DNA from: Synergistaceae bacterium
GTDB taxonomy: Bacteria > Synergistota > Synergistia > Synergistales > Synergistaceae
Assembly (NCBI GenBank): GCA_031264605.1
Contig: JAISDQ010000181.1
Location: 1-9,528 of the forward strand
DNA length: 9,528 nucleotides
Reading direction: 5' to 3'
Within the stretch, counting starts at the first letter, position 1, and each line of letters begins with the position of its first letter. The position numbers and the translations under genes were made by a program. Of the stretch, positions 4,409 through 9,528 are shown in pieces. A model generated the notes under the pieces. That model was not told where the DNA came from and did no database searches. It saw nothing but the letters and a program-made list of their open reading frames with translations.

Positions 4409-5623
4409 ATGAAAACTTTTAATTGGAAGATAAACGCGGCTTTGTTTCTGGGCGGCCAATTTCTGTCTCTGTTTGGGACCTTATTGGTGCAATACGCGAT
4501 AACGTGGCACGTGACCCTGAAAACCGGCTCGGGGACGATGATGACCGCTTTCGTGGCTGCGGGTTTCCTCCCCATGTTCTTTATCAGCCCTTTCGCCGGC
4601 GTTTGGGCGGATCGTTTCAACCGCAAGTATCTCATCAATGCGGCTGACGCCGTTATCGCGGCGGCGACGTTGATCGTGGCTCTGTGCTTCATGGCGGGTT
4701 ACGAAAAATTTTGGCTTCTTTTGCTTTGCGTGGGAATCCGTTCGATTGGCCAAGGAGTGCAAACTCCGGCGGTGAACGCGTTTATCCCAATGATAGTGCC
4801 GAGGGAACATTACGCGCGCGTCAACGGCGTCAACAGCACCCTTCAATCTTTTGGCAATCTTCTCGCGCCCATGCTTGCGGGGGCAATCATGTCTTTTATG
4901 CCGATCACCGCCGTGTTCTTCATCGATATCATAACGGCAGTAATCGGGATATCGATTGTATTTTTATTTGTGCGCGCGGCCGAACAAGAGACGGATGAAA
5001 AAAATAAAGACGCCGGCTATTTCCGCGACATCCTGGACGGGTTGCTATACATCCGCGATCGAGGCTGGCTGATGGGGATTATGGTTGTTTCGTTTTTCTT
5101 TTTCTTGTTCGTCGCGCCGCTGGCATTTCTAACAAACCTCAAAGTAGTGCGCGATTACGGGAACGAAGTATGGCGGCTTACCGTTCACGAAATGACTTTT
5201 TCGATAGGAATGACGGTGGGCGGCGCGATTATGAGCGTGTGGGGAGGTTTCAGGAACCGTTCGTATTCAATGGGCGCCGGCAATGTGTTTGTAGGAATTG
5301 GGGCAATAGGCATAGGTCTCGTACCCGGATTTTCGGGCTATATCGTTTTGATGTGGTTTATCGGGCTGATGTTTCCGATGTTCAACGTCGCTTTGATGTC
5401 GCTTGTGCAGGAGAAGGTGGACTGCGCGTTTATGGGACGGGTTTTTTCGGTTTTTGGAATGCTGTCGAGCGCTCTTGTCCCTGTGAGCATGCTCATTTTT
5501 GGCCCCCTATCCGATACGGTGAGCCTGAACGCGTTATTTGCGTTGAGCGGGGCGGTTATTATCGGTTTGGGGCTGCCATTTTTTGTGAGTAAAACCATGA
5601 GGGACGCCGGACGGAAAATGTGA
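4409..5623 (+). CDS. MFS drug exporter, Mef/DHA3-like
   Basis: This 404-residue inner-membrane protein is a twelve-helix major facilitator antiporter of the DHA3 type, resembling the Mef(A) macrolide exporters. The N-terminus NWKINAALFLGGQFLSL matches the start of that family. MFS motif A is GVWADRFNRKYL (residues 64-75) between helices 2 and 3. RSIGQGVQTPAVNAFIPMIV corresponds to the Mef segment RSIG..F.TPA.NA..P..V, and HEMTFSIGMTVGG to its second-half counterpart. The conserved EKV..A FMGRVFSV region before helix 11 is also present. A central cytosolic loop (about 190-205) is charged. The ATG at 4409 fits the family start although only a weak GGCGGA precedes it, so translation may be coupled to the mini-ORF just upstream. 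Macrolide specificity cannot be assumed; EntS-like siderophore exporters are related. Confidence 0.85.
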   Translation: MKTFNWKINAALFLGGQFLSLFGTLLVQYAITWHVTLKTGSGTMMTAFVAAGFLPMFFISPFAGVWADRFNRKYLINAADAVIAAATLIVALCFMAGYEKFWLLLLCVGIRSIGQGVQTPAVNAFIPMIVPREHYARVNGVNSTLQSFGNLLAPMLAGAIMSFMPITAVFFIDIITAVIGISIVFLFVRAAEQETDEKNKDAGYFRDILDGLLYIRDRGWLMGIMVVSFFFFLFVAPLAFLTNLKVVRDYGNEVWRLTVHEMTFSIGMTVGGAIMSVWGGFRNRSYSMGAGNVFVGIGAIGIGLVPGFSGYIVLMWFIGLMFPMFNVALMSLVQEKVDCAFMGRVFSVFGMLSSALVPVSMLIFGPLSDTVSLNALFALSGAVIIGLGLPFFVSKTMRDAGRKM

Positions 5624-5656
5624 CGCGGCTGTTTGGTTATATTGTCCGCAGACAGC

Positions 5657-5677
5657 GCCGCTCATCATGAGGGCGGC
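5657..5677 (+). repeat. Hairpin after the exporter gene, not a canonical terminator
   Basis: GCCGC (5657-5661) pairs with GCGGC (5673-5677), with TCA/TGA inside. It lies 34 bases after the exporter stop but is followed by TTGGGAG rather than a T tract, so termination by it is doubtful. Confidence 0.35.
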
Positions 5678-5685
5678 TTGGGAGC

Positions 5686-5713
5686 TTGATTTTTGCGGCG
5701 CGTAACGTATAAT
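5686..5713 (+). promoter_or_regulatory. Sigma-70 promoter of the BI-1 gene
   Basis: TTGATT at 5686-5691 and a perfect TATAAT at 5708-5713 are 16 bases apart. Transcription would start near 5720, about 45 bases before the chosen start codon. Confidence 0.65.
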
Positions 5714-5739
5714 TGAACACGAATGAAACGCCGCAAAAA
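5690..5739. repeat. Perfect 11-bp inverted repeat flanking the BI-1 promoter's -10 box
   Basis: TTTTTGCGGCG at 5690-5700 is exactly mirrored by CGCCGCAAAAA at 5729-5739, with 28 bases between holding the TATAAT. The left arm overlaps the end of the -35 box and the right arm lies just after the predicted transcription start. From this promoter the left arm would not be transcribed, so an RNA hairpin is unlikely on that transcript; a repressor operator or DNA loop site fits better. Confidence 0.5.
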
Positions 5740-5764
5740 AATTCCGAAAGGAGATGTGAAACTT

Positions 5765-6481
5765 ATGGATATTGAAAGAGAGAAGTATTACACGCCGGAG
5801 GCGTCCCGTACCGCGCAGGCGGTCGCGGGGTTCATGAGAAGAGTGTATGTCTGGATGACGCTGGGGCTCGTGGTGACGGGTTGCGTGGCGTATCTTGCCG
5901 CTACTTCTCCGACCGTCATAAACGCGCTTTTTTTCACGCACGGCATGGCGCCTCTCATCGTTCTTTGCGTGGCCGAACTGGGTATAGTGTTCTTCTTATC
6001 GGCCAGGGTGACCACGCTCGCTCCGGCGACGGCGAGCGCGCTGTTTTTCGTGTATGCCGGCCTGAACGGGCTTACGATCGCGCCGTTGCTTTTGTTCTAC
6101 ACTCAGGAGTCGGTGGCCGAGGCGTTTTTCATCTCCGCCGGCATGTTTGGCGCGATGAGCGTCTACGGAGCCGTCACCAAACGCGACCTGACCGGTTTCG
6201 GCGACTTCCTGAGGATGGGCCTGATTGGCCTGCTGATCGCGATCGTAGCTAACATATTCGTAGGCGGGGAGAAGATGAGTCTCGTCATCTCGATAATGGC
6301 GGTACTGATATTCACCGGCCTCGCGGCGTACGATTCGTTCAAGTGGCGCAGGATTGCCGCCGCAAGCGGCCAGGGCGATGAAATCATGCGGAGCGTGGCC
6401 GTGGCGGCGGCGCTCGAGATGTACCTTGATTTCATCAACATCTTCATCCACCTGCTCAGGATAATGGGCAAGCGCAGGTAA
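5765..6481 (+). CDS. BAX inhibitor-1 (BI-1) family membrane protein
   Basis: This 238-residue integral membrane protein is a bacterial BI-1 family member (YbhL/YccA/YetJ type). Bacillus YetJ is a pH-sensitive calcium leak channel; the role of most bacterial members is unknown. Seven hydrophobic segments fit the family. The N-terminus FMRRVYVWMTLGLVVTG (residues 23-39) is the usual first helix. The two Asp that form the pH-sensing pair in YetJ have likely counterparts at Asp190 in FTGLAAYDSFKW and Asp222 in LEMYLDFINIFIHLLRI, the family's C-terminal signature. The ATG at 5765 is chosen because AAAGGAGA lies just upstream and relatives begin with a similar short hydrophilic stretch. An in-frame ATG at 5723 would place the start inside the inverted repeat, next to the transcription start, with no ribosome site. 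The gene has its own promoter and terminator and appears monocistronic. Confidence 0.9.
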   Translation: MDIEREKYYTPEASRTAQAVAGFMRRVYVWMTLGLVVTGCVAYLAATSPTVINALFFTHGMAPLIVLCVAELGIVFFLSARVTTLAPATASALFFVYAGLNGLTIAPLLLFYTQESVAEAFFISAGMFGAMSVYGAVTKRDLTGFGDFLRMGLIGLLIAIVANIFVGGEKMSLVISIMAVLIFTGLAAYDSFKWRRIAAASGQGDEIMRSVAVAAALEMYLDFINIFIHLLRIMGKRR

Positions 6482-6513
6482 GCCTTATATCGCCGCACAG
6501 GTAAAGCAAAAAC

Positions 6514-6553
6514 ACGCGCGTCTCCCGGTCCGGTTGCGGGGGGCGCGTTTTTT
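6514..6553 (+). terminator. Intrinsic terminator after the BI-1 gene
   Basis: ACGCGC at 6514-6519 pairs with GCGCGT at 6543-6548, and an inner CTCCCG pairs with CGGGGG (one G-T pair). The stem runs into six T at 6548-6553. It lies 33 bases after the BI-1 stop. Confidence 0.9.
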
Positions 6554-6576
6554 CGGATCGCGCGCCGCGCGGCATG

Positions 6577-6582
6577 TATAAT
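6577..6582 (+). promoter_or_regulatory. Candidate -10 box of the esterase operon
   Basis: A perfect TATAAT, preceded directly by ATG, lies 27 bases before the esterase start and after the preceding terminator. No good -35 hexamer is found 16-18 bases upstream, where the sequence is GC-rich. An extended -10 element is possible but its TG is one base out of the ideal register. Confidence 0.4.
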
Positions 6583-6609
6583 AATATGTATGTGAGAGGT
6601 GGGGCAGGC

Positions 6610-7152
6610 ATGATCATAAATATTCACGGGCTGGATTCCAGCGGGGCCAATTCGAAATACGAGTGGGTGCGGAGTAACGCGCCGAGTCACGAGATATGGT
6701 CGCCCGACATCGACTACAGGAATTCCGCTCCGACGGAGATACTCGATTTTTTAAAAAAACGTATCCCCAGGGAAAAAGAGGATGTGTATGTGATAGGTTC
6801 CAGTATGGGGGGATTCTTCGCGCGGATAATCAATCAGATTTTTCCCGACGTTGCCGCCATCCTGATAAACCCGGCCTTGGCGCCTTTCATAGGCCTTAGG
6901 GGCCAGATAGACTGCAAGGGGTACTTCGAACTCGCCGCCAGGTACGCTTACTCCGACGACGCCGGATGGCGCAACTTGCACGTGATAGCCGGCGACGCCG
7001 ACGAACTCATCGACCACCGGCGCGTCACGGCGCAGATGCTCCCCCTTGATTTCGACTCGATATATTGGATAAAGGGCGGAACTCATCAGATGTCGGTGTT
7101 CTCTTCCGAAGTGGACTCGGTACTGAGGAAAATTCTGAGGCTGGAAAAATAA
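6610..7152 (+). CDS. YqiA-like serine esterase (alpha/beta hydrolase)
   Basis: This 180-residue protein resembles the small esterases of the YqiA/UPF0227 family, cytosolic alpha/beta hydrolases that cleave short acyl esters, including CoA and aryl esters in vitro. It starts MIINIHGLDSS, the oxyanion-side HG motif. The nucleophile is Ser65 in VIGSSMGGFFA (GxSxG). NPALAPF (88-93 region) matches the family's NPAVRPF. The acid lies in GDADELIDHR (128-137, probably Asp131 or Asp135), and His159 sits in GGTHQM. Length agrees with YqiA (about 190). I chose the ATG at 6610 because the homology begins there and GAGAGGTGGGG precedes it; the ATG at 6574 overlaps the candidate -10 box. A serine hydrolase gene begins 17 bases after its stop, suggesting a two-gene operon. 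The physiological substrate is unknown. Confidence 0.82.
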   Translation: MIINIHGLDSSGANSKYEWVRSNAPSHEIWSPDIDYRNSAPTEILDFLKKRIPREKEDVYVIGSSMGGFFARIINQIFPDVAAILINPALAPFIGLRGQIDCKGYFELAARYAYSDDAGWRNLHVIAGDADELIDHRRVTAQMLPLDFDSIYWIKGGTHQMSVFSSEVDSVLRKILRLEK

Positions 7153-7169
7153 ATCCGGCGAGTGCTGAA

Positions 7170-8177
7170 ATGACGGCGCGAATCGATGATTTTCCCGGCA
7201 TTGACACCAAGGCGATAGACGGCCTGATATCGCGCGGCGCTTCGCCCGGATGCGCCGCGGTCGTATCGTCGCCGGAGGATCGTTTCGAGTTTTCCTCGGG
7301 CGCGTACTCCGATACCGACCGGAGGCCGGTTGGGCCTCATACGCTCTATGACGCCGCCTCGATAACCAAACTTTTCACCACGGCCCTGGTGCTGCGGCTG
7401 TTCGACGAGAATAGAACCGGCCCGGAAAGCAGGATGGGGGAGTATTTGCCTCACTTCAAAAACAGCGCGCTCACCGTTCGCGACCTGCTGACTCATCGCG
7501 CGCGAATGGTCTGCGAGCCGCTGTCGAAAATGGCGCTCGAAACGCCGGATATTCGCGCTTTGGCGGAGCGCGTACCGGTCAGCCCCGCGGCGAGCCCCCA
7601 TTTTTTTTATCAGAACGCCACGTTTTTGTTCCTAGGGATAATGGTCGAGGAACTGCGCGGAAAAGCGTTCGCCGATTGCCTGCTGGAAATGATCAGCGAA
7701 CTCGGCTTGCGCGAGACGCGCGTCGGGTCGGAAGACGGGCTGGACGCTCCCCCTACCGAAATTCGCGGCGGCAACGCGTGGGCGAACAAGACGCACGACG
7801 AATCGTCGTACCTGTGCGGCGGAGTCACCGGATACGCCGGAATCTTCGCGTCGGCCGGCGACCTTGTAAAATTCGGCCGCGCCTGGCTCGATTTTAAGAT
7901 AGCTTCCCCCGAGACGACGGGTAAGGCGTTTACGAATTACGGCGGATACCCCGGCGAAGAGCAGGGACTGGGCTGGCTCAACACCCTGCCGCGTTTCCCG
8001 GCCTTATCCCGCGACGTTTTCTGCCACTCTGGCTACACGGGGCCGATTTTGGCCGTGAATCCAAAAAAAGACAAGGTCTACGCCCTGTGCTGCAACCGCG
8101 CGTATTACGGCCGCGATAACCAACTATACCGCGAACTCTGGGCGCGCGTGCTTGCGTCGGAATTGATACGCGTATAG
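7170..8177 (+). CDS. Serine hydrolase, beta-lactamase (class C) fold family
   Basis: This 335-residue protein has the class C beta-lactamase/PBP4*-type fold, which includes esterases, D-amino-acid peptidases and beta-lactamases. The three active-site motifs are visible: Ser64-x-x-Lys67 in DAASITKLFTT, Tyr147-x-Asn149 in FFYQNATF, and His286-Ser-Gly288 in FCHSGYTGP, in place of the KTG of true beta-lactamases. LTVRDLLTHRARM (101-113) is the typical helix before the second motif. No signal peptide is seen, so it is probably cytosolic, which argues against a beta-lactamase or wall enzyme and favours an esterase. The ATG at 7170 lies 17 bases after the esterase stop; it has no clear Shine-Dalgarno, so translation may be coupled. 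An in-frame start at 7065 would overlap the upstream gene by 88 bases and is unlikely. It converges with the minus-strand gene 28 bases away. Confidence 0.85.
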   Translation: MTARIDDFPGIDTKAIDGLISRGASPGCAAVVSSPEDRFEFSSGAYSDTDRRPVGPHTLYDAASITKLFTTALVLRLFDENRTGPESRMGEYLPHFKNSALTVRDLLTHRARMVCEPLSKMALETPDIRALAERVPVSPAASPHFFYQNATFLFLGIMVEELRGKAFADCLLEMISELGLRETRVGSEDGLDAPPTEIRGGNAWANKTHDESSYLCGGVTGYAGIFASAGDLVKFGRAWLDFKIASPETTGKAFTNYGGYPGEEQGLGWLNTLPRFPALSRDVFCHSGYTGPILAVNPKKDKVYALCCNRAYYGRDNQLYRELWARVLASELIRV

Positions 8178-8205
8178 AACCGTTTACGATTATAACCTTC
8201 ACATG

Positions 8206-9528
8206 TCATTCTACGCCGGTGAGAATTTCCAGCAGGCGCCGTTTGCGTTTATGAGCGGCGCGCAGTCCCGAGATCAGCGATTTCCACTCTCCGAGGCGTT
8301 TTTTTCTTCCGTAAAGCGACTTCATGCTTTTCAGATAGGGCATAGCCGCCTGGTAGGCCTCCGGTTTCACGTTACCGATCAGCATATTCACAAGGGAACG
8401 CCAGATGGACAGCGAGAGGTCCGTGTGGCTGTCCGAGACGGCGTTGGCGACGGCGTTGTCGATATCGAAGAGATCGCGCATGTCCCACCTGTTCCATGCC
8501 CGTTCTTTGGGAAGAACACGGTAAAGCTCGACCGTGTCATCGAGACGTTGCTCCATAATGGCAATGCGGATAAGGGGCTCTAATTTGGGGAATTCACCCC
8601 GGCGCGGAGAAGCTTCTTTAAACCGGTGCGCGATCTCCGTCGGCGGCAAGGGCCAATTTTGCCCGTCCGTTTTTCGCGCTTCGGGCCGGTCGGGACGCTT
8701 GCCGGTCTCGAGGAAACGGAGCGCCGCTTCGCGCACCGCCGGCCAGCATCCCGCTTTTTCCACGGCGTCGCGCAGCGTTGCATAGCCTTTGCCGGTGGGA
8801 TTGTCAAAAAAATCGTCGCAGTAATAGGCCGCGGCCAGGCCGTATTGTTCCTCCGATTCAGCCATCTCCAGCAATCGCTTGTGCAGTTCGCGAGTGATAA
8901 GAACATTTTTTCCAAAGAATTTTCCGTAGCCGAGAACGCAATTTTTTCTGGCTTCCTCCAGCCTTCCTTCTTTCAGGAGGGCGTCGGCGAGCCGCACATA
9001 ATCGCCCTCGCGCTCGAACAGAGGGATAATCCGTTCTTTCAATCCGCCCGCCACATAGGCTTCCAGAAGGCAATTCACTATATTCCCTCTCGACCAGCCG
9101 TCTCCCATCGTGAGAAGACGATCCTCGAGGACGCGCGCGACTTCCCGCCAGTCGGTTTCCGAATAATCGTCGGATTTCATCCAATCGAAATGTTTGTCGT
9201 AGAGAATGCCGTAGTTATCCGTCGATTTCAGCTCGATAGCCCGCAGCAGTTGTCGAGATTTGCTCAGTGAGGATTGGGGAATGGCGTTTATCACAATTCC
9301 CATGCAATCCGCGATGTCGGACCCCACTTCTCCCTCGTCGTCGGACTCTTCGAGCTGGTCGTTGCCCCGCTTCCAAAGTTCTTCGCCCAATCCCAGCAGA
9401 TCGTCGGCGCAACCTTTTTTCGCCAATTCCGCGAACTGTTCCTCCAAATGCGAGTAGTCCGGTAAATAATATTCATCTTCCCAGCCCTGGCTCCATGCCG
9501 GTTTGGACGTGACTTTGCAAATTTCCGC
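8206..9528 (-). CDS. SWIM zinc-finger family protein, C-terminal part (cut by window edge)
   Basis: This minus-strand frame is open to the right window edge, giving 440 residues of the C-terminal part of a longer protein; the TTG at 9445-9447 is internal. Upstream codons read WEDEYYLPDYSHLEEQF, followed by LGLGEELWKRG, SDDEGEVGSDIADCM and AIPQSSLS. From memory this pattern is the helical region that follows the zinc finger in bacterial SWIM-domain proteins. The rest is a run of helical hairpins resembling TPR/HEAT repeats (for example LFEREGDYVRLADALLKEG, and LIRIAIMEQRLDDTVELYR). The end LISGLRAAHKRKRRLLEIL matches the family's Lys/Arg-rich final helix. The CxC...CxH finger itself would lie outside the window. 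These proteins are often linked to SNF2-type helicases, but their function is poorly known. No promoter or start is visible here. Confidence 0.65.
   Translation of the reverse strand, partial: AEICKVTSKPAWSQGWEDEYYLPDYSHLEEQFAELAKKGCADDLLGLGEELWKRGNDQLEESDDEGEVGSDIADCMGIVINAIPQSSLSKSRQLLRAIELKSTDNYGILYDKHFDWMKSDDYSETDWREVARVLEDRLLTMGDGWSRGNIVNCLLEAYVAGGLKERIIPLFEREGDYVRLADALLKEGRLEEARKNCVLGYGKFFGKNVLITRELHKRLLEMAESEEQYGLAAAYYCDDFFDNPTGKGYATLRDAVEKAGCWPAVREAALRFLETGKRPDRPEARKTDGQNWPLPPTEIAHRFKEASPRRGEFPKLEPLIRIAIMEQRLDDTVELYRVLPKERAWNRWDMRDLFDIDNAVANAVSDSHTDLSLSIWRSLVNMLIGNVKPEAYQAAMPYLKSMKSLYGRKKRLGEWKSLISGLRAAHKRKRRLLEILTGVE

Noticed and set aside
4111..4692. Long minus-strand reading frame opposite the exporter start and leader
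   Set aside because: It has no ribosome site and a low-complexity Arg/Pro-rich product, and half of it mirrors the exporter; it is a by-product of GC-rich codons.
5657..5677. Terminator for the exporter gene
   Set aside because: The hairpin is not followed by a T tract; kept only as a repeat.
5723..5764. Earlier start for the BI-1 gene at 5723
   Set aside because: It would lie at the transcription start, within the inverted repeat, without a ribosome site; the homology and the AAAGGAGA site support 5765.
7065..7169. Earlier start for the serine hydrolase at 7065
   Set aside because: It would overlap the esterase gene by 88 bases and adds residues with no family resemblance.
1..9528. CRISPR array, insertion sequence, phage or toxin-antitoxin locus
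   Set aside because: No regularly spaced repeats, transposase or integrase motifs, terminal inverted repeats with target duplications, or recognisable toxin pairs were seen.

Overview
The window is a bacterial chromosomal segment with ten protein genes (two cut by the window ends), at least one broken gene and several regulatory candidates. Nearly all genes read rightwards; only the last gene is on the minus strand. Shine-Dalgarno sites are mostly strong (GGAGG type) and promoters look like sigma-70. The families present (AmiS/UreI, DUF1893, BI-1, a Mef-like exporter, a YqiA-like esterase, a SWIM-protein C-terminus) and the GC-rich codon choice from 1739 onward suggest an anaerobic or gut-type bacterium, perhaps of a Synergistota- or Clostridia-like lineage. 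That placement is a low-confidence inference; no rRNA or other phylogenetic marker lies in the window.

Left region (1-1738): this part is visibly more AT-rich than the rest. It holds the 3' half of an old-yellow-enzyme-type flavin oxidoreductase, an intact nitroreductase-family flavoprotein, and then about 630 bases without a normal gene. In that stretch, 1302-1407 is a short-chain dehydrogenase gene reduced to its first and last codons by an internal deletion. A second possible remnant (1150-1274) lies just before it. A 52-codon ORF with one membrane segment (1506-1664) overlaps a good promoter candidate and a leader full of inverted repeats.

Amide region (1739-3550): a formamidase/aliphatic-amidase-type enzyme with an intact Glu-Lys-Cys triad, an unrecognised 78-residue protein, and an AmiS/UreI-family six-helix channel. 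The inferred job is uptake and hydrolysis of a short-chain amide (formamide, acetamide or similar) to ammonia. A strong intrinsic terminator lies between the small protein and the channel gene, so the channel is probably made at a lower level than the enzyme or by read-through.

Middle region (3665-6481): a DUF1893 protein; a Mef/DHA3-type drug exporter preceded by a leader of about 190 bases with a foldable three-way junction, a 47-codon ORF and a 9-codon ORF ending five bases before the exporter; and a BI-1 family membrane protein whose promoter is flanked by a perfect 11-bp inverted repeat.

Right region (6610-9528): a YqiA-like small serine esterase and a beta-lactamase-fold serine hydrolase, 17 bases apart and probably co-transcribed, face the C-terminal part of a SWIM-type zinc-finger family protein on the minus strand. 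I found no CRISPR array, tRNA, rRNA or complete mobile element. The most unusual items are the exporter leader, the small protein and internal terminator of the amide operon, and the collapsed gene(s) on the left.
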